A DNA stretch of 64,000 bases, taken from Eutrigla gurnardus. Taxonomy: Eukaryota; Chordata; Actinopteri; Perciformes; Triglidae. Position 1 is the first letter of the stretch, and every line of letters begins with the position of its first letter. Positions 11,761 to 32,861 of the stretch are shown here, piece by piece. The notes beneath the pieces were generated by a model that saw only the letters and a list, made by a program, of their open reading frames with translations, was not told the origin of the DNA and made no database searches. Location of the stretch: NCBI GenBank assembly GCA_963514095.1, contig OY741269.1, forward strand, positions 21,118,559-21,182,558, given 5' to 3'. Made by a program: the position numbers and the translations under genes.

Positions 11761-13320
11761 TCAACTTTTACATATATTTTACTAGAATTAGGCCTATTCA
11801 TATATTTTAACGTAATTTCATCTTGTGAAGATCATTTTCATTCAAACCTTTGATTAAAAAAAGTAATTTAATATTAAAAAAAAAATGAAATATGGCTTTT
11901 TTGTGAATCTGGGTAACATTTATTTATTTTATTTTTTATATATTTCATACGGTATATTATTTCGTTGTGAGTGCTAAATTGATGCAGGTGAGCGAATGAT
12001 GCAGATGATAGTTATGTGAAATTAAAATCATGATCAGATGAGAGTAGATACCGAGGCATTTATTCTATGTTACTTTGTGTGATGTTATACTAGCTGAAGC
12101 GAAACTGATGAGTTCCGGTTTTAAAAGCATAAAACTACACTTATTCTTTTAAAGAAATATGTATTATACTCCCCATCATTTCTTGAGCAACAGCACACCT
12201 AAATTAAATCCAAGAAATGCTCAGACTGACATTCTTGATGATTCATGTCCCTTTGTTATTGAAGGCCACTGTTCACCCACACAGGTTGGTTTGGTTTATA
12301 TGGAAGATGTGATTTTTTTTTAAAGTTCTTAGAAATCTTTGAATTCAGGACTAAAAAAAATGAATTATTCCCACATGGCCCTAACCCTCTTCTGTAGGTT
12401 TCTAACGCCACACATGTCAAATATTCTCCTGTGTTTCCTCAATGTATTTATCCTCATTGAGAGCTGAAAATAAGAAGTAGAGGAGTGAAGGGAGAAGGTG
12501 GAAGTATCAACACACAGTAGTGACGTTGCCAGACTCCCCTGGCAGCTCTCTCCCGGATTAGCCGAGGTGTCAGGGTGACGGAGAGGACACAAAGCCGATA
12601 GCTCCAGACCAAAGGCAAACAGGAAGTCTCTTATATGTTCTGGATGCTGTGGAGTTGACGATGAAGTCTGGATAATGTTTCTCTCTTGGTGGTGTGATAT
12701 TAATATTCGTCTGGCCCAGAGGGAAAATCCACGGCCTTCAAAGAAGTAGTAATCAGGATGCTCTGATGTAGCATGAACATGTAGCGACATGACTAAAAAC
12801 AACTAATTCCATATGTTCAAATATTCATTCTTGGCAGGCTTTGTGTGTCGTATCTTCACATGGGTAAAAGTGGCAACAAAAATTCCAAAATATGGTTGAT
12901 TTTTGAGAGTGTTGTTGATGGAAATAGAGGTGCACATATTTAACTTATTTTTTAAACAAATATCAAATCTTTGAAAAAGAAACATTTTGATGTCTATGAC
13001 ATTTATTGCCAGCAGTCGTTGAGGATGTATTGATGCATTTGACTTAAAGCCGTAGTGAGGAACTTTTCATTTTATGTTGTATTCTGGCACCCCCTGTGGA
13101 CAAAAGCGTCAGTGTTTTCAAGCACCAGACTCCCTTTAGAAAACCTCTAATTTTACTACAGCAAAAAAACCATCAAATCCCTTTCCCTGTCTGCGAGACT
13201 TTTTAAATTCCCTGATATTCCAGAAACTCTGTGTGGGTACCCTGTTATAATCATAACTATAATACTAATACTAATAACAATTATAATCAATAAGCAGCAA
13301 ACACTCCTACAAGTTAGTTA
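11760..13320. other. No gene recognised
   Basis: AT-rich. Contains one 145-codon minus frame (12365-12802) lacking any domain, low-complexity structure or splice context. Confidence 0.5.
13045..13180. repeat. Probable dispersed repeat fragment
   Basis: TTAAAGCCGTAGTGAGGAAC and GGCACCCCCTGTGGACAAAA read like a frequent fish interspersed repeat (from memory). There is no second copy in this window to confirm it. Confidence 0.35.
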
Positions 13321-13326
13321 AGTCAT

Positions 13327-13332
13327 TTTATT
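13327..13332 (-). terminator. Candidate distal poly(A) signal of usp46
   Basis: AATAAA on the minus strand, followed by a TG-rich stretch (TTGTAGGAGTGTTTGC). It lies 3.4 kb past the usp46 stop, and other AATAAA hexamers occur at 15434-15439, 13791-13796 and 13002-13007. Which one is used cannot be told from sequence alone. Confidence 0.3.
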
Positions 13333-14039
13333 GAACAGAAGAAAAAACAAAACAAAACCTCAAAATGAGCGTGTTAAACTGTGGTTCTTCATGTTAAAGC
13401 ATGATCACTAATAAAGTGCACTTTCAGTTTTACAGTTCTAAATCTCCTCCCCACCCGAGCTCCATCGGGCCCCACCTGGTCGACCCCCACATCACCCCTA
13501 TCACAGTAAGATCCATCGGACCGAGTGCAGCGACTGAGCACCTCAGTGAGGGCGAGTGCATAAGTGTTAATGGAAGATCGGCGCGTTCAGTCTCGTTCTT
13601 CAGGTCTCAAACTAGTCCTGAAGAAAAAACAAATAATATGACAGATGTCGACTTCTGCACAACTGATGTAATTGACTGATTGTAAAATAGCACAGTATTT
13701 CTTAACAGGGTTTCAAGCTTAACGAGCGTCTTTACATTTAAAGATCTTCACTTTTTAAAAAAATATTTTTTCCTATTTCCAGAAGTGTTTTTTATTTGTT
13801 TTGTTTTGCTTCTACATAATGTACAGTTGTTTCTATACAAAGAAAATAATGTTCTGCCAAGACGGTCGCGAGGTCGGCTCCAGTTTTTTTGGCACGTTTC
13901 ACTCGCGATCCCCATCGACGGAATTACAAAACGGAAGAGACGACTCGGCAGAAACGAGTGCATTCGACGAGCCAGATCGTCACTTTGAATTCTGCCCCCT
14001 GAATGGACACGAAGCTGGAAAATTCATCCTATTTGTGGA

Positions 14040-14430
14040 AATAAAATAGGAGTAGAATGGACATTGACGGAACATAGCTAAGTTAGCTAGCTAGCTAAGA
14101 TAAGGTTACATTATTGAAGGAACATAGCCAAGTTAGCTAGCTAGCTAAGGTTACATTATTGACGGAACGTAGCTAAGATAGCTAGCTAGCAAGACGAGCT
14201 AGTCAGTTTTGGTGACGTACGTTGACGTAGTTCACACTAAACTAAATTACTTTCTGGACTTGAAGAATTCTCTTTAAAAAACTGACAAACATCAGATGTG
14301 GAATTCATGGTTCAATTCAAACGGGATTAAAAACAAATATTTGTCTCTTATTGTTGACTACTGAAATTTTTTTCCCGAAATAAGGTCCAACAGGGGCCAC
14401 CAGAAGGGGGCGTGACTTAGCCTCTATAGA
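14040..14430 (-). mobile_element. Copy of the palindromic repeat family with a triplicated arm
   Basis: Three consecutive about 50-bp units of GGAACATAGCTAAGTTAGCT (14066-14215), then CGAAATAAGGTCCAACAGGG and the terminus GGGGGCGTGACTTAGCCTCT. Confidence 0.65.
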
Positions 14431-14977
14431 ATGGCGTAATTAACATGCTAGTTAGTTAGCTAGCTTGTTAATTCAAGTCAGTTAGTTATGGCCGCCGTGC
14501 TGACGATCCCGCTACGCTGATTTGAATGGGAACATTGCTTCTACTCCTATTTCATTCTAATGGATATCGTATGAATCAACATTATGGGATTCCAATGTGC
14601 TATATATGACACCCAAACATCAAAGTCAGAGAGACTAATGAGAGAAAACTACAAAGCTGTAGTTCAACATAGGAATGAAAACATAAAGGACCAGGTTATG
14701 TTACAAAAAGAAAAGAAAAAAAATGCTATAGTTATCATCCTGTCAGGTGGTGTAAATTGCACTGGATGAAGGGTGGGGGGATTTACTTTGATGTCACAAA
14801 ACATTGGGAAAATATCCACCACTAAGAAACACATCTACACTACTAACATTTAAATTTATATTAAGTATCGCTGGGAACTTCCACATGGAAATAACTTCAC
14901 CTCTTATTGCACAGTTTTCTTTTTCAATCGAAAGGTTGGGCAGTTCTGGGTCATCTCTCCATGGCAACATATTACAA

Positions 14978-15416
14978 AGGAACAGTGTGTAGGATTCTGG
15001 GGGGGGATCGGAGAAAAACGGGAGAATGTTTCTATGGACAAACGGGACTTGCACTTGTTACAGAAAATGAGCCAAAACAAAATCTCAAAGTGAATCCACA
15101 GTGTGCCCTAAGTCAAGTTTAAGTGACCTGCTACAACTATCGCAATGGCAATGCTACACGTTAACGTGGCTGCAGTTCTGATCGACCTGCTCATGGTTTG
15201 AATGAGACTTTTTTTTCTCTGGGACAAACCAAAACACTGAATCTAGAGAGCCTTTTGCATATTCATGCTACCTGCAGGCCACCGTAGTTCTCAGACTAGC
15301 TTGTGAAACCGTGGTACCACCAGTAGCCATCTGAATTCCGTTGCCCCTTATGTAGTGTTATTATGGTAAAGATGGCCTGTGTTACCACGGTCTTGCAAAT
15401 CCTACACACTGTCCCT
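14978..15416. mobile_element. MITE with 19-bp inverted termini
   Basis: The left end AGGAACAGTGTGTAGGATT and right end AATCCTACACACTGTCCCT are inverted with one mismatch, 439 bp apart. No coding capacity is seen and no clear target duplication found. Confidence 0.7.
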
Positions 15417-16514
15417 CTAATATGTCTCCTCTGTTTATTTAACATTTAAACTATGAAACGCATCTTCTTTCTTTATAGTAGTGTATTTACATACACCGTG
15501 ACCTTCATCTTAGACCCAAGGGTCTAGACCAGGACTGGGTATCGGACCACAATAATCTAGTACCAAACAGGCAGTATCTCCATACTGCATACTGCGAACC
15601 CCCCCACACCACTATTTGTATGGTGTTGCTCGCAGCCAATCACTGCAATCATTATTTAATTTAACGCAACGTGATTGGCCCACAACTGCAGCAGTTACCT
15701 TTTTTTTTTTTTTAAACGATACCCTGCCCTGGTCTCAACACACAATGCTCTTAAAAGAGCCATATTACACACAAATACACCTTCATTATCTACCGTTAAC
15801 AAATAATTGGAATAAATATGTTGAGCACAATAAATATGGGTTTTCTATCGCATAAAAAAATATAAAGATGCCGTTGATTTGAACAGACAGAGAAAAACAG
15901 CAGGAGTTCCCCGTCGTGTTCAGAGCGCTCGGCTCCGGTGGATTAGTTTAATTTGATCACGTGGTTTTGTCAGGTAGCTTTCAGCCATGTTTTAATTAGC
16001 GTATAATCACCTTAAACTAAAAGAACCATTGTGTTTTCGTAAGCTTAGAATGTACAAAGCAGCGACAGTGATTACTTCAGCCATGATGGATGAAACCTGG
16101 TTCAGGGTCTATGTGGAGTTAAGCCCCGCCTCCTCTCTGGTTATTTGAATAAACACAAACGTTAGTTTGCAACTCGATAAATTTGCTTCTCGTTTGGTGT
16201 GAACACGGCGTCATGGGGCAGAGCGGCGAAGGAACCCACGTGTCTGGCTGCAATCTGCAACCTCACCACTAGGTGCCGCTAAAACTCCTACATACTGGTG
16301 CTTTAACGGGGTGAAACGCAATATGGAAGAAGACCTTAAAACACGTATGAATGACGCAGAACAATTTCTGACATGTGCAAGAGATGCTCCACGCCGTCAT
16401 CGTCCTGGTGGGCCAATCACCTCCCACCAGCTCCTTTTTGATTCGGTCATGCCTGTTGAGCATTTTAAAGTGCAGTCCAGATGCAGGTGACTTAAAAGGC
16501 AAGAAGCAAATTAC

Positions 16515-16603
<89 letters not shown>
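16515..16603 (+). repeat. (GA)n microsatellite just beyond the usp46 stop
   Basis: About 85 bp of GA, 150 bases past the usp46 stop codon and so inside the probable 3' UTR. A 23-base G run follows at 16663-16685. Confidence 0.97.
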
Positions 16604-16606
<3 letters not shown>

Positions 16607-16662
16607 AGCACAGGGATCCCAGAGGTCGGGGTGGAGGGTTGGCACATACATCAGAGCAGTCT

Positions 16663-16685
16663 GGGGGGGGGGGGGGGGGGGGGGG
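16663..16685 (+). repeat. G23 homopolymer in probable usp46 3' UTR
   Basis: Twenty-three consecutive G on plus; C23 in the usp46 transcript sense. Confidence 0.95.
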
Positions 16686-16754
16686 ACAAACACACAAACA
16701 AACCAAGGGTCTCATCCTATTTAGTCCTCTCCTGTGTCATTGATCCAGCTCCAG

Positions 16755-26253
<9,499 letters not shown>

Positions 26254-26258
26254 TTAGT

Positions 26259-26282
26259 TCACAGTGTCCACCTCGCCGCCAT
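26259..26282 (-). promoter_or_regulatory. usp46 upstream ORF (7 codons)
   Basis: ATG GCG GCG AGG TGG ACA CTG TGA ends five bases before the usp46 start codon. A second, four-codon ATG...TAA ORF lies just upstream near 26300. Whether either is translated depends on the transcription start, which the sequence does not show. Confidence 0.6.
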
Positions 26283-26285
26283 CTT
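26275..26285 (-). promoter_or_regulatory. YY1-type AAGATGGCGGC motif at the usp46 5' end
   Basis: Exact AAGATGGCGGC on the usp46 strand, 22-32 bases before the start codon. YY1 sites of this form usually sit just downstream of CpG-type transcription starts. The flanking 26200-26480 is CpG-rich and no TATA box is evident, so this is the likely usp46 promoter area. Confidence 0.55.
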
Positions 26286-26631
26286 TATAAAATAAACATG
26301 ATTCGAGAGCGAGGGCGACGCTAAAGGAAATTAAGTTGACTCCTCGCAGCCGCGGCTGGGAGGCCAGACTGCGAATCCCTCCAAAGCGTCAGAAAGCGGG
26401 GCAGAGAGAGAGAGAGACAGAGAGACGCGGAGCGGCAGCATGCAGCTAGCCGTGCCCAGCGAGCACGGAGCCTAAAGGTCGCTTAGTGTCGGCACAGCCT
26501 CATCCTCACGCGCGCATCTAGACAGGCAGACAGACCGCGGGGGACCGTCAACGCGCGAGCGGGTAGTAGTGGACACGGCCGAAGTCGCGGGGCAGCAGGT
26601 TGTTAGCAGCAACGACCAGGAAGCAAGCGTG

Positions 26632-26632
<1 letters not shown>

Positions 26633-26663
<31 letters not shown>
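26633..26663 (+). repeat. (TG)n microsatellite upstream of usp46
   Basis: About 31 bp of TG, 350 bp upstream of the usp46 uORF. Confidence 0.95.
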
Positions 26664-26665
<2 letters not shown>

Positions 26666-27269
26666 GGGTAGCCCCGCCCATCAATACATGAACTCCACCT
26701 GCTGATTGGTTGAGAGGCACTTTGCGTTTGATTGACAGGACAACGGAGCCAGACACAGAACTGGATGATGTAGTTTAGGCGAGAAACAACCAAATCAGCG
26801 GTTTTGCTGCGGTTTTGATTTCGCGCAATGGTGTAAGGGAGTTGTAGTTCATATTTGGGATGCGTTTAAAGAGATTTTGTAGGCTGTATGTAAAAACTGT
26901 GTGAAAATGAAATAAATAATAATATAAGTCATTAAGAAGAGTTACTTAGGGACCGTTTGGTATTTATGGAATGGACCACCGGAGGAAAATAAGGGGGGGG
27001 GGGGTTATGTCATAGAAGGTCGACATGCATTGCCCCAAACCCATCCATGGTCCTGAATTTAAGCTGTCTAAAAATTGCTCAAATCTCTCCTGAGAACAGA
27101 CGGTTTCTGTGTCTGCACCTTTAAATGCTAATGAACTCCATCTGTCAACGCCTACTTGGAGAGCGAAGGAGAGGATGCCGCCTACACTAGCGGTAGCATG
27201 CGCCAGTGTTTATAGTGGATGTATCGCTATGGCTCGCCTTTGTGTCTTAGGTGAAGTTGCTGGGTCCCG

Positions 27270-27506
27270 TATGGTTGGGACAGATCCTTTTACGAGGGTC
27301 AGTGTCGAGGCAAAGCCAGCTTTGTACTGACCCTCGTTACTGAAGCAGTCCGATGTGAAGTGGTTAGCACACACATACAAGCTAACACGAAGCGTAGCCG
27401 GCACATTGTCATTAAAAATGAAACGCAACCACTGTCTCTTCTGTTCTGCTGTAGCTGGGACAGAATATAAGCACTTATGTTGATTTGTACAACCAACAAC
27501 AGAGCA
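27270..27506 (-). pseudogene. THAP zinc-finger domain remnant
   Basis: Translates to a THAP-type C2CH finger: CSVVGCTNQHKCLYSVPAT, a conserved Trp (QWLRFIF), LYVCANHFTSDCF and the terminal SVPTI box. Spacing is C-x4-C-x39-C-x2-H. THAP domains bind DNA and in fish occur both in host genes and in many transposon-derived copies. The frame runs on to a stop at 27210. Upstream the frame stays open to 27734, but that part lies in a different GC-rich sequence and is not THAP-like. The domain therefore lacks a proper N-terminus and starts abruptly at its first Cys. No transposase follows. Probably a dispersed repeat remnant rather than a gene. Confidence 0.65.
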
Positions 27507-27511
27507 ATCTG

Positions 27512-28507
27512 CTGGCCCTAGTTTCGTAGACCAGGCGCAGTCAGCTCTCAGCGCACCTGCGCCACGCCGACGGGGTGTGTCCGCCTGGACGTTGCAAGTT
27601 TCGTGCACTGCGCAGGCTCGCGCAGGCACACCTCCCGTCTCGCCCACCCGCGCAAGTGGGAAAGAGGGAGGAGAAGAAGGCGTGAGTGGGAGACGAGGAG
27701 GAGACGAGGCGTGGACTGGGATTAACACAGCCAATTCAGATCTTCACCAATCAAATGAGCTCCTCTCCTCACCTTTAATGCGTTAGGGGAGGTTCAGTGC
27801 AAGTTCCGTCACTTGACAACCCGATGACAGAAGCAGCGCCGCTGCTCCCACCACGCGCATCACGCGCTGTGCGTGCGTACCATAATAATAACAATGCCGA
27901 TATTATAAAAAACAGGAGAGAGGGAGATGTTTTGGTCCGAGAGGCTGAGTTTCCGTTACGCGTGCCATCCGCCTTTGATCTCACGTCAGATGTGACAGGA
28001 CAATCTATATAGATATAATTTCACGTGTTGATTCAATTAGTTGCATTAAATAGTGTTTGTTGTGATTATTTATTGCATTTAAATGTGCCTGGAACTGTGG
28101 AAACCTGCCTGTGAGGTCTCGGTGACGTGTGCGCACTGCGCGCTGTCAGCCAAACTTCCACTCCGCCAGCTGTGATTCGCCTTGAATGAATGGACTTTAT
28201 TTACGCCTTACGCCAAGAGTAGACCAGGTTGGAGCTGGCGAGCTTTCAGCGCAGTCTCGGCGAGGCTTTTTGCCACGAAAGTTCCGCTATGCCAAGCTGA
28301 ATCTGTGACGCCTCCCCCTGCTGGGCCGCCACACCCATCTTGGCGCAGGCGATCCGACAAACTGCCAAACTGACCGTGCACAAGGCTGCACAGGTCGAAA
28401 CTTGCATTGCGCCGGCTCCGCCACCCTGCGCCGCCACCCTGCGCCGCCACCCCTGCGCCGCCACCCTGCGCCGCCACCCTGCGCTGCGCCACGAAACTAG
28501 GGCCCTG
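27512..28507. mobile_element. GC-rich block bounded by short inverted repeats (possible hAT-like element)
   Basis: The left end CTGGCCCTAGTTTCGT and right end ACGAAACTAGGGCCCTG are inverted copies (about 15 matching bases). The CAGGG terminus resembles hAT ends. GGCGCAG recurs just inside both ends. No target-site duplication is visible, so the assignment is tentative. The interior has high CpG and no transposase. Confidence 0.4.
28421..28485 (+). repeat. GC-rich 13-14 bp tandem repeat
   Basis: About five copies of CTGCGCCGCCACC at the right edge of the GC-rich block. Confidence 0.85.
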
Positions 28508-28941
28508 CGTGTCTAGCTCTGAGTGACGACATTGTGAAACACTGCTATCTCACTGCTATTTCACTGCAGGACACACCAAACTTCACCTCGGTGATGAACG
28601 CCTCCTCTCCGATATCTCCTCATAGCAGAGGAGTTCGGCCTATGCAATGACTCTCTTCGTTACGTAACGACGGGAGCTGAATCTGAACAGCCCGTAGGAG
28701 CGGCCGTTGTACCAGTGGGTGGGCTGAGGAGACCATGCAGGAGTCACTTGTTTTCCTCATCCTGGGAGTTGGCAGGCTCAGGACCAGTTTATAGGTGTTA
28801 ATATTCTTTGTTGAGGCGTGGGTCACCCAACAATATCCACCCAACAATACCCACCCAACACCCGGGGGGTTCCTTGGCTTTTTTCATGAAAACAGCAACA
28901 TTTCAAATATAGTATGAAAATACATCTCAGCAACACATTCA

Positions 28942-29106
28942 TTTTTTAAAGTTATATTTTTGGCCTTTTATTGCGGGAGGACAGCGTGAGAGTGAAAGGG
29001 GTGAGAGAGAGGGACGGCATGCTTTAAAAGAGGGCTCAAACCCCAGGACCGCTGCAGGGAGCCTGAGTACATGGGGCAGTAACTCTACCACTGAGCTATC
29101 AGCACA
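28942..29106 (-). mobile_element. tRNA-derived SINE
   Basis: On the minus strand, GATAGCTCAGTGGTAGAG (A box), GGTTTGAGCCC (B box), then CATGCCGTCCCTCTCTCTC and AATAAAAGGCCAAAA near the tail. This layout is typical of an abundant fish SINE. Confidence 0.8.
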
Positions 29107-29447
29107 CAAGTGCTCTTATGATGGGGCAGTAATATTATACTATTAACTTACGCACTCGCACAGTCGGCTATAGGGTTTTTGTTTGTCTATTTTTGCTTTC
29201 TGAATATTTACATTTTAATACTCAAATTATTATGCATCTCATATAAAATGTGTTAATTTGCCTACACTTAAATGTATAATCAATTTGATGCATTCCAAAC
29301 ATTTGAATTGACTTAATTCATTTATTAATTTGTCAAGTTAATTTCCATCAATTGTCAGTTTTAATGCACTAAAACATCTAATAGTCAATTAACTGATTTG
29401 TCCATTAGAAATGTGTATATTAAATTAAAGGGAACTTCGGCAATGTA

Positions 29448-29727
29448 CACTCAACAAAAATATAAACGCAACACTTTTATTTTTGCTCCCATTTTTCATG
29501 AGATGGACTTAAAGATCTAAAATTCATTCCAGATACACAATATTACCATTTCTCTCAAACATTGTTCACAAATCTGTCTAAATGTGTGATAGTGAGCACT
29601 TCTGCTTTGCTGAGATAATCCATCCCACCTCACAGGTGTGCCACATCAAGATGCTGATCTGACATCATGATTAGTGCACAGGTGTGCCTTAGACTGTCCA
29701 CAATAAAAGGCCACCCTGAAATGTGCA
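29448..29727 (+). repeat. Left 280-bp terminal inverted repeat of the Tc1 element
   Basis: Mirrors 30797-31076 with only scattered differences. The extent was found by matching the inner ends TGAAATGTGCA and TGCACATTTCA. Confidence 0.9.
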
Positions 29728-29766
29728 TTTTTTTGCTTTATTGGGGGTCTGGGGACTCAGAACCAG

Positions 29767-30778
29767 TCAGTATCTGGTGTGACCACCATTTGCCTCATGC
29801 AGTGCAACACATCTTCTTCGCATAGAGTTTATCAGATTGTCAATTGTGGCCTGTGGAATGTTGGTCCACTCCTCTTCAATGGCTGTGCGAAGTTGCTGGA
29901 TATTAGTGGGAACTGGTACACGCTGTCGTATACGCCGGTCAAGCACATCCCAAACATGCTCAATGGGTGACATGTCCGGTGAGTATGCTGGCCATGCAAG
30001 AACTGGGACATTTTCAGCTTCCAAGAATTGTGTACAGATCCTTGCAACATGGGGCTGTGCATTATCTTGCTGAAACATGAGGTGATGTTCATGGATGTAT
30101 GGCACAACAATGGGCCTCAGGATCTCATCACGGTATCTCTGTGCATTCAAAATGCCATCAATAAAATGCACCTGTGTTCTTCGTCCATAACAGATGCCTG
30201 CCCATACCATAACCCCACCACCACCATGGGCCACTCGATCCACAACATTGACACCAGCAAAGCGCTCACCCACACGACGCCACACACGCTGTCTGCCATC
30301 TGCCCTGAACAATGTAAACCGAGATTCATCCATGAAGAGAACACCTCTCCAACGTGCCAGACGCCATCGAATGTGAGCATTTGCCCACTCAAGTCTGTTA
30401 CGGCGACGAGCTGGAGTCAGGTCAAGACCCCGATGAGGACGATGAGCATGCAGTTGAGCTTCCCTGAGACGGTTTCTGACAGTTTGCAGAAATTGTTTGG
30501 TTATGCAAACCAATTGTTTCAGCAGCTGTCTGAGTGGCTGGTCTCAGACGATCTTGGAGGTGAACCTGCTGGATGTGGAGGTCCTGGGCTGGTGTGGTTA
30601 CACGTGGTCTGCGGTTGTGAGGCCGGTTGGATGTACTGCCATATTCTCTGAAACGCCTTTGGAGACGGCTTATGGTGGAGAAATGAACATTCAATGCACG
30701 AGCAACAGATCTGGTTGACATTCCTGCTGTCAGCATGCCAATTGCACGCTCCCTCAATGCTTGTGGCATCTGTGGCAT
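29767..30778 (-). pseudogene. Tc1 transposase, broken by one frameshift
   Basis: DDE-family DNA transposase that would cut and rejoin the element's ends. The start is the ATG at 30778 (MPQMPQALRERAIGML). The N-terminal helix-turn-helix part (STRSVARALNVHFSTISRL) is in one frame down to about 30490. The rest runs in another frame to the TGA at 29767: MDESRF (first Asp), VMVWAGICYG, QQDNAQPH (second Asp), SPDMSPIEHVWD (Glu), end NGGHTRY. Spacing from second Asp to Glu is 34 residues, so DD34E. The only visible lesion is the frame change near 30485-30495. The total span, 1012 bp, is not a multiple of three, which agrees. The element is presumably immobile on its own but recently active on an evolutionary scale. 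Confidence 0.9.
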
Positions 30779-30796
30779 TTTGCTGTGAGACAAAAC

Positions 30797-31076
30797 TGCA
30801 CATTTCAGAGTGGCCTTTTATTGTGGGCAGTATAAGGTACACCTGTGCACTAATCATGATGTCAGATCAGCATCTTGATGTGGCACACCTGTGAGGTGGG
30901 ATGGATTATCTCAGCAAAGCAGAAGTGCTCACTATCACACATTTAGACAGATTTGTGAACAATGTTTGAGAGAAATGGTAATATTGTGTATCTGGAATGA
31001 ATTTTAGATCTTTAAGTCCATCTCAGGAAAAATGGGAGCAAAAACAAAAGTGTTGCGTTTATATTTTTGTTGAGTG
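30797..31076 (-). repeat. Right 280-bp terminal inverted repeat of the Tc1 element
   Basis: Reverse complement of 29448-29727. The inner edge lies 19 bases upstream of the transposase start codon. Confidence 0.9.
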
Positions 31077-31099
31077 TAGTTTTGCAATTGCATAAAGAT

Positions 31100-32860
31100 A
31101 GGGGATATGATTGAAATTGATTAATCACAGGTCAAGTCCCAAAAGCCTGGATCCTACACTTCCCACAATGCAACATGGTAGCATCTTTCATTAGATCCTC
31201 CCAGTTAATATTTCTCTCTAAGATGAAGCGGAGTAGAAGTATTATATTTTTAGTCAACGTAGCAGGGTGGTCAGAGTGGCGCCTACCTTTACGTGTACCG
31301 TTGCCATAGTGACCGTTGTAGCCGACCACTTCTGTATATAGGCTACAAAGTAAACCGACTTACCAGTGAGCTGTGTGACATCACTTTCCGCCCCATCTGA
31401 CATGTTGTCACCATAACAACTAACAGCAATCGGCATTATCTCTTTGTACGAGTCACATGACCACTGAAAATGGTTCTTTATGCTCCTATTTTATTTCTAC
31501 GCATCACAACTCATCATTTTAACACTCAACTGGCGCTCATCATCATTCTTGACATTTTATAGACCAAAGAACTAATCATTTAATTTGCAGATATTCTGCA
31601 AACCACCAATTAGCTGACCATAATGAAAAAGGTAAGTGCCCTCCCCCTCCACCACCACCTCCCTCCTCCCTCCCTCTGTGGAGCTCTGCAGGGGTCCCCG
31701 GGAGCCCTCGGGAGCCCTCAGGGCCCTCTCATTCATCAGCAGGCTTTGTTCCTGCTTTCACAGCAATCTCCCCGGGCAATTATCTCCTTAGTATTTACAT
31801 GTGAACAAAAAGAAAGGAAAACAACAAATAATTATGACTAACACTATTTCAAAAGGAACGGGAAAAGGAGGGAAAAAAGGTATTCACAGAAAAACAGAGT
31901 ATTGGGTTGCCAGTTTGAGCCCCGGGTGGAGGATGGGCAGGAGTTCTCATTGTGGATCAGAGACGTTTGATATGCAAGGTTTTTTTTTTTCAGTGTTCTC
32001 GCAGGTTTATTTGTAAAAACATGTGTATTAAACTCAGACAGAAAATGTTCCCACACATCCTTTACTGTTTCTTTTCCGGCCTGCGTTAAAAGCATCGCCA
32101 CTGACTCATTCGTCTCTTAGCCTCCCCCCCCCCCCCCCCCCCCACACACGTGAAGATCTATACCCAGCTGTGTTGACGAGTTAGGAATCTTTCCTTTCAA
32201 GTCTCGTGGGTCGGCTCCTGCTATACGGGGATGGTGGTTTATTTGGTGTTTTATTTTTTTATTTTTAAATCTCTCCCCTCGTGTTTGGACAGAGCCGGTT
32301 GTTTCGTCAGCCGCCAGGTGAACCTCAGAGGACCTTCTCTGCTCGCTGCTTCAGATCAGAGAAGTGAAGGTGGTTTATTGGGGGGGGGGGGGGGGATTCT
32401 CATGTGGGTGCACGTGAACTTCACACGGCGAACATCTCTGTGAACTCCACCAAGCTTCGCTGCTGCTAATGGCACCGCCGGCCTTCCGCTACAAAAACAG
32501 ACGGAATGAATGATCGTTTCCATGCGCTGCAGAGATAAATATACCTCTGGTTCAGAACGTGATCCGCTGCAGCCACCGGTGACATTTGGGCGTCTGCAAC
32601 AATAAGGTTGAGAACAGCTTGTCTTTGTTTCTTCTTTTTCCACTTTATTAGAGCTAATAAAAGTTCCAAGGTACTGTGGCACGTTGTTGTGATGCGTGCA
32701 GGTATAACATGAGTCACAGCGCACATGATACGTTGGAATTATAGTCAATAATCTTAGCTGTGAAAGGAAAGTCTTAAACAAGAGAATGCAAATCTGATTT
32801 TTATTTTTTACATTTTTTTGTGATTAAACCAAGCGGCAACGTTCAAGTTCTGAAAAGTGA
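31100..32860. other. Intergenic, no gene
   Basis: Unique-looking sequence. 31560-31810 is less repetitive, with AATTTGCAGATATTCTGCAA and CACCAATTAGCTGACCATAA, and might be a conserved non-coding element. Homopolymer C16 near 32128 and G16 near 32379. Confidence 0.4.
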
Positions 32861-32861
32861 A

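Larger units (their letters stand above)
29448..31076 (-). mobile_element. Tc1/mariner transposon, nearly complete, 1629 bp
   Basis: Inserted at TA with the TA duplicated (29446-29447 and 31077-31078). The ends begin CACTCAACAAAAATATAAAC and are inverted at the other side. Each terminal inverted repeat is about 280 bp. The interior holds one transposase gene in two frames. Copies with this terminus are common in fish genomes. Confidence 0.95.

Noticed and set aside
12365..12802. 145-codon minus-strand ORF
   Set aside because: No recognisable domain, no splice context and ordinary composition; chance ORFs of this size occur in 64 kb.
27507..27734. N-terminal extension of the THAP reading frame
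   Set aside because: Lies within the GC-rich inverted-repeat block and has no THAP-like residues; open by chance.
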